Source: Mytilus trossulus
Taxonomy: Eukaryota; Mollusca; Bivalvia; Mytilida; Mytilidae
Length of the DNA: 64,000 bases
NCBI RefSeq assembly: GCF_036588685.1
Contig: NC_086374.1
Coordinates: forward strand, 30,620,886-30,684,885
Direction of reading: 5' to 3'
Every line of letters begins with the position of its first letter. Positions within the stretch are counted from its first letter, which is position 1. Under the pieces are notes generated by a model that was not told where the DNA came from, made no database searches, and was given only the letters and a program-made list of their open reading frames with translations. Shown here piece by piece: positions 40,925-54,700 of this stretch. Position numbers and translations under genes: made by a program.

Positions 40925-41075
40925 AAACATTGATAGATATAGGAAGATGTGTGAGTGCCAATGAGACAACTCTCCATCCAAATAACAATTTGTAAAGGTA
41001 AACCATTATAGGTCAATGTACGGCCTTCAACACTGAGCCTTGGTTCACACCGAACAACAAGCTATGCACACTTTA
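40925..41075 (+). repeat. Bivalve short interspersed repeat
   Basis: GATATAGGAAGATGTGTGAG, TGCCAATGAGACAACTCTCC, ACGGCCTTCAACACTGAGCC and CACACCGAACAACAAGCTAT match the copy at 59645-59785. Confidence 0.75.
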
Positions 41076-41194
41076 GAATTTTTATTCAATGACCACATAA
41101 TAAGCCTTATATATGTATAGTTATAAAATACAAAAAAAAACCCAAAAAAACCCAGAGGATGACAGGAAATGTACCCTTTCAGAACTGAAATGTT

Positions 41195-41460
41195 TGCAGC
41201 ACATCTGCTGCAAACTTGCTGCAGGTCTGCTGCAAACAAAAAGCTTGCAGGAACCCTAATAATAATGTTTGCATATGTTTTCAGCTAGCTGCAAACCTCC
41301 TGCAAACATTGCAGCTAATTGCGGCAAGTTTGCAGAAACAAATATGTTTGCAGTAAGATTGCAGGAAAAACAAGAATATAAGGGATGTTCGCTGCTAGAT
41401 TGCAGGAATCGTTGACAATTTTATATGTTTGCAAGAGCATTGCAAGAAACTACATAAAAC
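41195..41460. repeat. Degenerate TTTGCAGC/GCTGCAAAC repeat cluster
   Basis: GCTGCAAAC and its inverse GTTTGCAGC occur more than ten times in about 260 bp with irregular spacing (TTTGCAGCACATCTGCTGCA, CTTGCTGCAGG, GCAAACATTGCAGC, TTTGCAGTAAGATTGCAGG). The cluster is locally palindromic. No coding frame. Confidence 0.65.
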
Positions 41461-41844
41461 GACTGAGCTTGCCTATTGGTAACTTCCTGGAAGATACAGA
41501 TTTGAAATTTGAAAATGTTGGTGATATTTGCAATGTGTCATGATATATATTAGTAATAAGGGATGCATTATAGTTTGGCAATTAACAGATTTTTTTTTTA
41601 AAGACATTATGTGTAAGTACCAATTCATCGTAGAATGTAAACATATGAATTTGAGATAAACATCCATTAAAGAGCAGGCAATAACAAATCCCTAGTAAGA
41701 CCATCACTAAAGGATGCTTACTCTTTTCGGGAGACTCTTACTTACAGCAAGACATAGATAGCATTGAAAAAAAATGTTAAAGGAGGAGTGCCTGATTTGT
41801 AACTAGTATATATATATATGTGCAGAAACACATCAAGCATTGGT

Positions 41845-41915
41845 TACAGATATATAGCCTTGTAATGTGCTGATGCGACGTATTTGGCAACCAACAACCA
41901 ATCATTAGTTAATGA
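41845..41915 (+). mobile_element. LINE 3' tail relic
   Basis: ATATAGCCTTGTAATGTGCT, GATGCGACGTATTTGGCAAC and CAACAACCAATCATT resemble the tail at 2285-2343 (GATATAGCC ... GCGGCGTAAAGCAACCAACA). The coding part is gone or beyond recognition. Confidence 0.45.
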
Positions 41916-42038
41916 GAATAAAAAAATTCAATCATGATCAAAAAGGTGTCTGAGTATAATTATATAGGTCTAGTTCAATCTAACTTTATAATTCCTGCAT
42001 ATGATCAATTATTTGAAAAAAAGGAAAGGTCCTTTCAT

Positions 42039-42069
<31 letters not shown>
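42039..42069 (+). repeat. Poly-G run of 31 bases
   Basis: An uninterrupted G run at 42039-42069, about 640 bp upstream of the SPAG16 start codon. It can form G-quadruplexes and is also a classic place for sequencing length errors. Confidence 0.9.
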
Positions 42070-42072
<3 letters not shown>

Positions 42073-42711
42073 TCTTTCATACTGATATTTGGGGAATTAG
42101 TCTTACTTTTAATTCTTTTAAACTCTTATTATTGTAATTTATAAACATTTTAAGAGATTGCTCTTTATTTTTGACATTTTTACTATTTGAGTATGTCTGT
42201 TTTGTTCATGCATCGTTGACAATGTAATGGAATTTGATGCGACTGTCATACAAGTGAGAGGTTTAGCTAGCTATAAAACCAGATTCAATCCACCATTTTC
42301 TACATTAGAAAATGCCTTTACCAAGTCAGGAATGTGGCAGTTGTTATCCATTCGTTTGATGTGTTTGAATTTTTTATATTTGCCTTTTGTTTTTGGACTT
42401 TCCTTTTAGAATTTTCCTCGGAGTTGAGCTCAGTATTTTTGTGTTTTTACTTTTTATATACCATAATAAATAATTAATTATTCTTATACTGCACTGATAA
42501 CGAATAAAAATAAATACTAGCTATTATTTGAGATCAAGTAAATAACATCGTTTATCATACTTATATTCGTCGAATAGTCCGAGTTAGTTATGGGTCGATT
42601 TTGTTATAGGGCGAGTTAGTAATGGGCCGAGCTACGGGTGGTCTTACAATTAAACTCTTTTATTTTAAAGGGTAGAAATGTGTAATCGTTGCTAAGCCAA
42701 ATAAAACAAAA

Positions 42712-45700
42712 ATGGCGGGTGTGTCGAATGGTCAAGAAACAGAAAAGTTTTACCTCCAAAGTATCCTTTCTGCATTTAATGATTTGAAAATAGATTTATT
42801 TACGATGACTGACCCCAAAAAACTGTGTTTTTATAATAGTTAAGCAATTTAGCACACATGTTTTCACTGTTGAGTGTTGTGTTCTTTTTCTTCCAGTAAG
42901 ATCAGTAAGCGGCCACCGTCAACTGGTTGACTATTCTGCCACATTTATGGAGTGCGCGCATGTATAAAAAATTTAAATTTAACAGAAAAAAACAAACTAG
43001 GTGAATTTTATATACAAGTGCAAATAAAAACATGTCAATGTAATTACTGACAGAGTTGAGCCTTGAAAGATTCAGGACTCCGGGCAGAGACCTTACAGTT
43101 GGGCAAGGTGTTCCACTCTCTTATTGATCTAGGATAGAAAGACTCCTTCCGAACTGTAGTTTTGCATGATGGAATTCTGAATGCTTTTTCGTAGTTATTC
43201 CTGGAAGGAAATTCAGTTGGTATCAGTTTATTTGATGTATCAATCTTTACATAGTTGTTATTAAGCTTATACATCATTATAAGTCTGCTCTGTTTTCTTC
43301 GTTCTTGTAGTGTAGTCCATTCTAGATGTTCAAGCATGTCACTAACAGATGAAGTGTTGTGGTATCTATTAGTAACATACCTTGCTGCCCTCCTTTGGAC
43401 CATTTCCAATCTATAAATATCATTTTGTTGGTACAGGTCCCATACTGAACTAGCATATTACAATGTTGGTCTGACGAGGGACACATATGCTTTTTCTTTT
43501 ATAGACTTGTTGGAGATGTTTAAGTCAGGGAATGTGTCAAACTGGAAGAGACAACTTCCCCACCTAAAAGCGGTATCAGGTCTGTTTGCCCTGGGTCCGT
43601 TTGCCCAGAGAGTCTGTTTGTCCTGGGATCGTTCTTCCTACTTTTATTAGAGAATATTAATATTTAAATTTAATAAACTTATTCAAATATTTATATGATG
43701 CAAATTCTTGAAAATCATGAAAACACGTTAATTGTTCATATCTATTAATGATAATTCTCACTGATCATGCTGATTGTTGTATTAATTAATAATTGTCTTT
43801 GGTGGATTGATAATAATAACAACATTTTGTTTTGATTAACATGTCAGCTTAGAATGAGTTAAAACAATGATGTACGAATTGTAAAACATTAAAAGGATTT
43901 ATAAGTTCATTTATTTTGATCCTGCATAAATTGACTAGAATTATTAAAAGTTTGTAACAAATATCAATATACATTAATATAAAATTGTATTTCAGTTTTA
44001 TTCTATGCAAATCTATTTGGTTGCAGCAATACGAATCAATACATATGTCATGGGAATTTAGAAGACATCTAGCGAAAGTGACCACCATTACACATATAAT
44101 CAGCTAATTTTTCAACAAAATAAACATACTCTGTACAAATAATAAACATTCTGCAAATGGACAAATATTAAAAAATTAACAAAAACAGGTCAGGTGGACC
44201 CAGGGCAAACATGAATCAGGGCAATCGGACCCAGATTCCCCAAAAAGCAGAAAAAATCCATTCTAATTGAGGGTTTTTAAATGTGTGTTAGAGTTACTAG
44301 AGTCCATCCTCACAGTTTTGAGCAAGATTAATTTTTGTTATACCTTGATTCTTGATTATGATAAGTGACAGCTGAGGCAATTTTGACAGTGTTTAGAAAA
44401 AATAAACCCTTACAATATTCTTTTAATTGGAATTTTGAAATCAATTGTCTATTATTATTTATGTGTACTATGCAGAGATAGAATCTTAACTTTGATTTGA
44501 ATGATTTTTTTTATTTTTCAAAGTAGCACTGCACACATTTCTTTGATTCGAAATGTTCTTATAGATGTATACATTTGTAACTAGTTTTTCTACATGTAGG
44601 TATTAAAGCTAAAAAATTATAATTAAGTGCATATAATCATGGCCGAGCTGATGACATACATTAATGTAATTTAAGTCACATAATTAAGTCAGTACCTGTT
44701 TGATTTACATTTTTGTTTTACTTGAACTCCAAGATACAAATATGAAGCTTCATTTTGTGAATTGCTGCTTAATAAACATTGTACTTATAACGCAAATTTG
44801 ATTATGTTCATGCCTATTTATCTGCCTTAACTCCATCATCAGAGGAACAGTTGACAGTAGACTCAGATGATGAGTATGAGTATGAAGAAGTACCTGTGGA
44901 TGAAGATTTTATTACTGCCGGTAAGTAATTTGTTGATGTTTCTATTGTCCATGAGTATGAAGAAGTACCTGTGGATGAAGATTTTATTACTGCCGGTAAG
45001 ACTACTTTGTTGATGTTTCTATTGTTCATGAGTATGTCAAACTATGATAGTCCGTCGGAAGGGTTTGATAAATGGCTGACCCATGTTAGGAGAATGCCAC
45101 ATCTCTTGCACGTTAAAGACACCCTTGTAGATTTCGAAAAAGAGCAGACTAATGCTGCTACAAGGCAGCACTTGCACCCACAAAGTGGAAAGGGATTAAT
45201 ATAAGATTCAAAACTTGTTTCCACATCCACTATAAATAAATATGTTTAAACTAAACTATTATTACAGTTACTCAGAAAAGGAAATATGAGCAGAAAACTT
45301 ATATCTGACCATATTTTATTTAAATGTTAAGAGGTCACAGTACCACACTCACAATTGCAAATTCAATATACTGTGCATGTCTTGTATAAAATTTGAGTTA
45401 TGCAGTTGTACAAATATTTGAAACTCATAATGCTTTCATTTAGATAAAAGAAGAAAAATCTAGGTATGCAGTAAAATCATGTTCTTATTACCGTGATTAT
45501 GCACCTAAATAATTGAGTTCAACATGTTTGTCTGTTCTTCGTCTCTTTTTTCAATTATTTGTCTTTTTCCCCATTTTATATAGATTTGGATGAAGACTTA
45601 GATCTTGCAGTGAGAACTATCAGGGAAGCAGAGGAAGAAAAAGATGCAACTGTAATTTGATTTATACATGTAGTAATTTAGAAAATACTTAGAAAATGCA

Positions 45701-48700
45701 AATAAAGTAAAAATCTTTTTTAACCTATTCTCCCAGTCCCATATAAAAGTTTCAACTTTTTGGACTTTTATCATTTAAATCCTTTATTGCAATGATATTT
45801 AAACTTTATTCACTGTAGTATCACCTTTATAAAAATTTGACAAAATGCTGAGTCGTCTAGATCTAATCGTATTAATCATAAGTAACCACAAAATTAAGGA
45901 AAGCAAATTTTGACTGCTGTAAGATGCTGACAGATAGGCAAACAATGGTCAATACAAACATTTTTTTTGTGTCTTTCTATTTATTTCAACATGCAATTGT
46001 CTTTAAATTGGGTCTGATTTGGAACTTTTGTGAGATGTACTCATCATTACATAGTTGTTTGTTTTTTAAATGACCAAAAACCAAGACAAAGTGATAATAA
46101 GACCTCTAAAATACATGTGTATAAATTAAAGAAGATAATTATATCTATATTGTTAAGGTAAAGAAAGGAGAACTACCAAAACCCTCAGTCACAAGACGAG
46201 CTGAGGTGGTAGATGATTATGTGAGAAATTTCTTGGTAAGGATGGGAATGAATAGAACTCTGGACACATTTCAGACAGAATGGTGAGTTTTTATCTCTTA
46301 TTACTAATAAGCTGATTATATTGATCATTGTCTAAAATATATGTTGACTAATAGCAATGTTCACCTTATCAGATTGTCTCAGTGTCCCTTATCTTATATT
46401 AAATTAGAAATTCTATTGATTGCTTGGTCACACTTACATGTACTAGTGACATCAGAGTTTGCCCTGCTGTTGGGGTCAAATTCGCAAACTATGAATTCAT
46501 AATACATTTTACCTATATTGAATTGATATTCTTCTTTTATCCTGTACTACTTGCTAAATTCAAAGTTATATTTCACACAATTGTTGCAAATTAGGTAAGA
46601 ATAGAAATACCAGCTAAAGGTCTTAGTATGAAAATTGTCAGCTGTTCTTCCTCATTCTGGCATTAAAGGCCAATGTGAAGATACATTTGTATCTCAACAT
46701 AAATCTTTAAGTTATTAATTTTATTCATTGTGTTTAACAAATTTAATGTAGGTATGAGCTGCAACAGAGAGGCTCACTTCATGCTGAAGACATTGGTGTT
46801 GTCCCTGATATGTATGGCAGAAATCAGGAATTAGATAACGAAGTTAAATTCCTCAAGAGAGAAGTAGAAAAGTACAGAGATGCAGCTATGTAAGATTTCA
46901 ATATTTTATAATAATGAGTAAATAATCTATTTTATAGAAGTCAAATTTAAGGAAACCATAGTCTAGTTGCTTGACAGTTCATGACAACAGAAGCCTTTTG
47001 GAATTCAGAAAGAACCTGAAGTTTTAAATGTTTTTTTTAAAACAGAAGAAATGACATTAATTTTATGTCCTTAGCCCTACATACTAAAAAAAGGGGTATT
47101 GTGTTTTGCAGTCTGTGGATCCTTTGGTCTGCCTGTTGATTAATTCATTCCCCATTCAGCCTTGCCATGTTTTAATTTTGGTTGAAGGAAGTTTTGAGAT
47201 ACATCAACTCGAAACCTAGTTCATTATTATCATGAAGTAGACTGACTTATGTCTACCACGATTCTAAGTAATTTAATTTGACCCAGATTTCATAGTTCAC
47301 TGATCATTGAAATAAAGTACAAGCAGGACATTAAAATGTATGTTTTGAGTTATTTTAAAAGAATAGCCATGGAATTTCAGTAAACTTTTCCTAGCCTTTG
47401 ATTTGTGTAAGTGTAATTTAGTTATAAGTTGTTGAATTGAGGTGATGTTTGTTGTACAATTTTCTTTCGTATTTACAGGAATGCAAAAGAAACATATGTT
47501 AAAATCAGAAAAGAGAGAGACTACCATAGAATGCATCACAAAAGAGTTGTGCAGGAGAAGAATAAGCTAATAAATGATATCAAAAGGTATAATATTTGTT
47601 TATTTTTTCTCTCAGACCAAAAAGTGCACTTTGTAATGCTATGTTTTCCAAATGGTTACAACATTCGTTTCATAAAAAAATCTGTGAATAAATTTTAATA
47701 TGAACAAGTCCAAAACAAATTTGTTACTAATCTGTTCTGTTGAAATTTAGGCAAAATTTAGTCAGACTCGATTGTCAGACTTAATATTTTTACAGGCTTG
47801 TCATTCTTTGTTCAAAGTTTTGTCAAATTGATTAATTTAAAAAGATTGAAACTTTGTCCTTCAGAAATAGATAAAAGATGAAGTTCCAGACCTCAATATG
47901 AAATCATATTGCAAAAGAATTATAAATGAATCATTGATTTTTAGATTAAAGAGACATTATCAGCAGTATGAGCCTACATTACAACAGTTGAAGAAGAAAT
48001 ATGAAGTTGCCATGAAGGAGAAAATGCTGTCCAAATTGGAAAAAGACCGAGCTGTTGGTCAAGTTTCTGGATTACAAAACACATTGAAAAGTATGGAGTC
48101 CTTCAAAGGCGGGTCTGCCAAATTGTCTCAAGGTAAACCCTTAATTAAAACTAATTTTTTTTTTCATGTTCTTTTATAACAAGATTATGGTTAAGAATAT
48201 TTTTTTTTCTTTTACTACAGTTTTATCAAGCCATAATAAAAAGGAATGTGTTTTAAGGATGTTCGCTGCTCAGTTTCAAAATAAATAACTTTTTATAAAA
48301 CTAGTATATATTGATAGTGGATTAATTGAGGAATAAAAAAAGCAAAAAAAATATAGGGGTCAATGTGTTTGTTTGCGAGATATTAGCCATTAGAAATTTG
48401 GCGGGAAAATGTTCTCTCTTGACTTTTCATAGCTTTATCATTGACCAGTGAAAGTCCTCAAATACTATGAAAAAATAAATAAGATTTTATAAGACTTTTA
48501 CAAATGGCTTTTAATTATACATGTAAAAGATTTATAAAAAGAAAAATGGGGGTTCATGGGCAAAAATTTTTAAGGCATTTAAATGGATAAAACCAGAGGA
48601 TTCCGAAAATCTGACAAAAATTCCAAAACATGACAAGCAGACATCCTTAACACTCATTGACAGTGCAATATTTTTATATTCTTTTTATATTCAATACAAC

Positions 48701-51700
48701 GAAATATTAATCAAAGAATATTTATCAAAAATTAATTGAAGATATGCAACAAGTGATTGTGTGGTATAAGAAAAAATAAAAAATATTATATTTTAATTAA
48801 TAAATTGTACATGTAATTAAAAACAATAGAGTTTTAAGCTCAGTTTATGTTGCATACACATAAAAGTCAATTTCATTTACACAGCAATCCAACAATATTA
48901 AAAAACATATATGCAATAAACTGAACAATAAAATTGATGGATAGTTGTCTCATAGGCAATCATACCACATCTCTTTATTTTTATAATAACTGTACATTCA
49001 TTGACAGGACACTTTCTCATGGTGCTAATACTTACATCTCAATGTGTGCAATTGTTGATAGTTCAACTCATAGGTGTACTGAAATATAATTTCTCTTTAA
49101 GGTCCAACCACCAGTACTAGAAGGGGTGTATACCAGACAGACAGTGAAGGTAGAGGACCAACACAAAGAACTTTAGCAATGGAAAGAGAAATGTGTGATG
49201 TAGGAAATGAGCCAGGTGATTTTAAAAGATATCCAAATGTAAGTAATATCTATTAAATAGCATTTTTAATAACTTTTTAATAAATTATTTATTGTTTTTT
49301 ATACTTTCTTGAAAAATTTCAGAAAATATTCAAAAAATTACTTGTTTCTCAAAAGAATTAGAACCTTTATTAATATAGAAATAAGAAAAGTATTTGTTTC
49401 AGCACTAGGAAAAAAATAAAAATAAGTAGCAACAAAAACAATATATGTCTGCAGATACAGTTTCAATTATCTGATTTTGGCAACAGATATGAGAAATAGT
49501 GAAAAAAATGTTATCTTTTGTATGAATAGCCTTTTCCTTAAAGGTTGTTGGATTTTTTGTTTTTCATTTTTATCTATAATTAATTAAATTATCTTTTTAT
49601 AATTTATGATTTTGACATTTAGGATACTGAGTTTCCAGTGGATACAGGAATTAATCCACAGCTGGCAAATGTGAAACGTACAAGCAGTCATCTGTCAAGG
49701 ACAGGAGGATTTAGACTTTCAAATACATTTCAAGCTCATTCCCATCCAGTTAGCTGGTATGTTTTTTTCTCGCTTTGATAAAAAGTATGGTTTTTGCCAT
49801 AATTCTGTATGAAATTAAAAATTGTCAACAGTCATCTCCCATTTGCCTGAATTCTGTATGTTTAACATGGTTAATTACTGCTATTTAACACATGCAATTA
49901 CACTTAGCGCATGTCTGGTATGTTATTAATATCTTTTGACATTTATCAACCATTTGAAAGAATTCTTTATGTTATCTCAAAACCTTTAACAGTTATCTCC
50001 CATTTGCCTGAATTTTGTATGGTAATTAAAACCTTTGACAGTTATCTCCCATTTGCCTGAATTTTGTATGTTAATAAAAACCTTTGACAATTATCTTCCA
50101 TTTGTCTGAACTCTGTATGTTAATAAAAACCTTTGACAATTATCTTCCATTTGTCTGAACTCTGTATGTTATTAAAAATTGTCAACAGTTATCTCCCATT
50201 TGCCTGAATTCTGTATGTTAATTAAAACCTTTAACAGTTATCTCCCATTTGCCTTAATTCTGTATGTTAATAAAAACCTTTGACAGTTATCTTCCATTTG
50301 TCTGAACTCTGTATGTTATTTAAAATTGTCAACAGTTATCTCCAATTTCCCTGAATTCTGTATGTTATTAACAAAATTTGACAGAACTTGCTCTCCAGTT
50401 AGATTGTTGATATTTTTGTATCTGATTTATGTTACAGCTGTCTTATGTTGTGATTTTAATAAGAAACAGTGGGTCATTGATTAAAGTCATAAGAAACCTC
50501 AAATCAAAAAAAAATAATGCATATGTTTTTTATAACTCAATGGATAGTTTTCATTGTAAAACTTATGTACATATACTTTTTTCTGAAGAAAGTTCTTTAA
50601 TTTATTCATATTTAAAAGAAGTTTACTCTATTTGAATTGCTTCCTTCCAGCAAGCAATTCCCCCGATAAATATTTTCCGTATTCAAGGTGACCTCAGTGT
50701 GACCCATCTCGTAAAAATCCGCTGACCACAATACGCATGGATGTCCTTAAAATAAACTATTATCTGAATTGACATGTTAAGCACGTGCTCAAATTCCATG
50801 CTTTTTTGTTTATTTTTCGTCAATTGTAGACAAACAGGTGACAATCGTTAAACTTCGGCTTCAAAACACGAACTTTAATTACCTGCCATATTTTCACAAC
50901 AACACTGACCGATTGAAAAAAAAATTGACGATTATACGAAATTTACACGAAAAAAATGATAAATTCGAGCACAGAAGACTAAGTTTATGATGTTTGTATG
51001 CATTGGTTTAAGAATTGGAAGAACATTATTTTTCACTGGTCACTCGTTTCTTATGACTCTAAAATATTTTCCTAAAAAATAATGATGTACATGTGTAATT
51101 GCATTTAGTTTTTCTATTCCAACACCCAGAATGTTTGATTTTAGATATTTATATTAATACAATTAGACAACCTGACAAATCTTAGAATTTGTTTTTTTTA
51201 GTGTAAAACTACATCCACGTAAACCAATTTTGGCCACTACAAGCGATGACCATCACTGGAAGATGTGGTCAGTACCAAGTGGAGAAATAATAATGACCGG
51301 AGAGGGACATACAGATTGGGTTTCTGGCTGTGATTTCCATCCTTCGTAAGTAAATTATTTGTCAACATGTAAGTTGACATGAAAAAAAAAAAACCAGTTG
51401 TTACAAATTGTATTGTAGAAAATGTAGAAAATGGAAGGAACTGAACTTTTTGGTTCAAACAACTGATAAATTTGTCACATTTTAGCAGTATGAAATTACC
51501 TATGAGGGGAAAGATAAAGAAGATTGTATGCTACAATGTATACTTAAATTAACTATCTAAACTTCACTTGGTAATGAGAAACAAAGACATTGTATGCTGT
51601 CATGTGATTTTGCATGAAACACTTTAATATATGCAGTTTAACATCTAAACAAATGTTTGTTAACAATTTATATGGCATATTACAATTAAGATATGATACA

Positions 51701-54700
51701 ACCATTTACTATTTTTCTTTTATATTTCAGTGGGTCTAAGCTGGCTACATCAAGTGGTGACACAACAGTCAAAGTGTGGGATTTCTCTAAAGCAGAATGT
51801 GTACATACATTTACTGATCATACACATGCAGGTACAAAATATATGGGGAGACAGTTTTAATGCATATCTCTATTTTAATATCATTTCAATTTCTATCTAT
51901 TCCTGTAATTGAAGTAAATCTTTTAAATGTCTAATGCCATCTTCAATTATAATATTGACCAAATGTTTAAATATCATATCTACGAATTCATAAAATAGGC
52001 AAGGTCTAGCTGAATTACTTAATTATATTAACATTAAATTAAGGTTAAAAACCAATACTACCTTGTGTTCATTTTGTTGTATTTGATAAAGTTGACCAAA
52101 GTAGTCCATGTGCATTGCAGTAGTTTTTAGAAAGCTTCTGTGTAAATATCCCATTGAAACTTTAAAAAATGTATTAAATTTATTCTTTTTATTAGTTTGG
52201 GGCTCTACATGGCATACATGTGGTGACTTCTTAGCTTCCTGTTCAATGGATATGACTGCCAAAGTGTGGGATCTAAACAGTTTACGTTGTCGTTACACAC
52301 TTAGAGGACACACAGACTCAGTTAACAGTATAGAATTCCTGCCTTACTCCAACACACTATTAACCTGCTCAGCTGATAAAACTATATCTTTATGGGATGC
52401 TAGAACTGTGAGTTATTATTGTAGGCTATATTTTAAGCTGAAAATTTTAAACAATTAAGTCTTTATCAGATCATTTCTATTCAGGTTTCGACTTCTTTTG
52501 GTAAGGAGTTAACCTTGTTATTGGGTAATTTGATAACTCAGCTAATTTATACTGTGTATATAAGGAGGGTGTCAGGCTGCAACTGGTCCTAAGATGTACT
52601 GGCTATTCTAGCCCTGAACTTAAAAAATGTTGGTACATCTACTGAAGTCGCTAAAAGAGGTTGGCTACAACTGGCCCCTGAATAACCATATTTAACAAAG
52701 GCTTGAGGTTCTTGACTTAGAACACGCACAAAAATAGGTCGGGGTTATACATGTTTTGTGAGATCCAACCCTCCTCTTAAGCTTTAGCCAATGTGAAACA
52801 AACACAAAGCAAGACATACAGTAAAACTCAGAAAATCTTTCATTTGGCTGAATTCTGTATGTTATTAAAAACCTTTAGAATTTATCTCAATTTGCCTGAA
52901 TTCTGTATATTTTAAAAAATCTTTGAAAAAATGTTGATTTACTTAATGCCAGAATTTTATCACATTTTTTATTTTTTACAGGGATTATGTGCCCAGACAT
53001 TCTATGGACATATGCACTCTGTGAACTTTTCTACATTTAATTTGAGGGTAAGTAGTTTCTAAATAACAACGAGTGCCATGTTTATAGAAGTCACATAGTA
53101 AAAACATACCACTGGAAGATCCAACCTTAGCTGGCTTTCTTCTCTGCAATTGTTCAGGTTTTTTTTTCTCAATTTAAAGATAGTTAATAAGTCTTCAAAA
53201 ATAAACATTGATTACTGGTAGTTTGGTTAATTACAAGTCTGCAGGTTTTGTCTAATTTGAATTATCCATAATTGTTCAATCATTTTATTGCTGAGAAAAA
53301 TTTGTAAAATTAGATTTTTACATGAGTTACCAAGACAAGACAAATACTTTATTGAAGTCTCACCACTTGTTACATAAAAAATATACAGCTTTTTAAAACA
53401 CAAATTAACAACAAGAGCCACTCTATAAAGAGTTATGAGAGACTATAAAATATTTTAAAAAAAATTATAATACAAATACAACTTAAGTCAACTATCACGA
53501 ATATAAAATACATTTTCGCTTTATTAAAATTTCATAGCAGATTTTGGTAGTATAAAATACCATATTTTCATTTGTAAAAAGAAATATAAATTTCTCATTA
53601 TCAGACATATGTAAAAAATTCTCATCAACAATACTAGCATGGTTAAAAATAACATTAAGAATATCTGAATATACAGGACAGTTTAACAAAACATGTTTTT
53701 CATCTTCAACGTCATCAGTACAGTTAAAACATAATCTATCATCAATATCAATATTCTCATAACGACCAGTTTCAATTCTGATGGGTGCTACACTGCATCT
53801 AAATTTTGCTAAAGCACTTCTGTATCTACTTGGTATGTTAAAAATTAAATAATTTTCTACGCCATATACATTTTTAAACATTCTATATGTACGTAATTTA
53901 TTTTTATCATCTGACATAATCTTGTCATACCATTCTTCCTAAAAATTTTCAAAACATACATTTTTTATATTCTTAACTAAATCCTTGTTCAAATTAGCAC
54001 CATTGCACAAATATTCCATATCAAGTTCTTTTACTTTTTTACATGTGTTACCCCATATAAACACTTTTTTATTTACACTATCATCATTCATTTTTATTAA
54101 AACGTGTCCAGTTTCTAAAAACACTAGTCCACTGTACCACTGTAATAAGTTTTTTGTTTGTTTGCAGGGTGATACTGTTGGGTCATGTGATTCTTATGGT
54201 GTAGTAAAATTATGGGATGTTAGAGCAAATGCTCCAATGATAAGTCTGGATGTTGGACCACATCCAAGTAACAGATTAGCATTTGATCCTACAGGTTTGT
54301 GTTAAATTTTCTTTCAAAAAACTTTTACTCATCACTTTGAAACATGAAAATTTTGTAAAACTGTAAATTTAGAAATTATTGAGATGTTTTTATTATTGGC
54401 AATTTGCCAAAAAACTGTCAGGGTTATACCGTATAGCGGGTTATTTTCGCGGATGTAAAATTTCGTGTTTTTCATTGAATAAGAAATACGAAAAAAATTG
54501 GCGGTTATTATTTTGGCGGACTCAACATTTTTAACATTACCTTTGCATGTACACTTTTAAATTGGCGGAATTTATTTTGGCGATTTTGTTCTATCCGCGA
54601 AAATAAGCGAAAATTTACACCCCGCGAAAATAACCCGCTATACGGTAATCGCAATAATTTAAACTTTCATTTTGAATGTTTTTATATGAATTATACAGGA

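Noticed and set aside
41934..42137. Frame containing a poly-glycine run
   Set aside because: Produced by the 31-base G run.
44814..45029. 71-codon minus-strand frame rich in Ser/Thr with internal repeats
   Set aside because: It is the antisense of SPAG16 exon 2 and its tandem duplication.
45042..45230. Frames on both strands in SPAG16 intron 2
   Set aside because: The sequence is a dispersed bivalve repeat; the frames are by-products.
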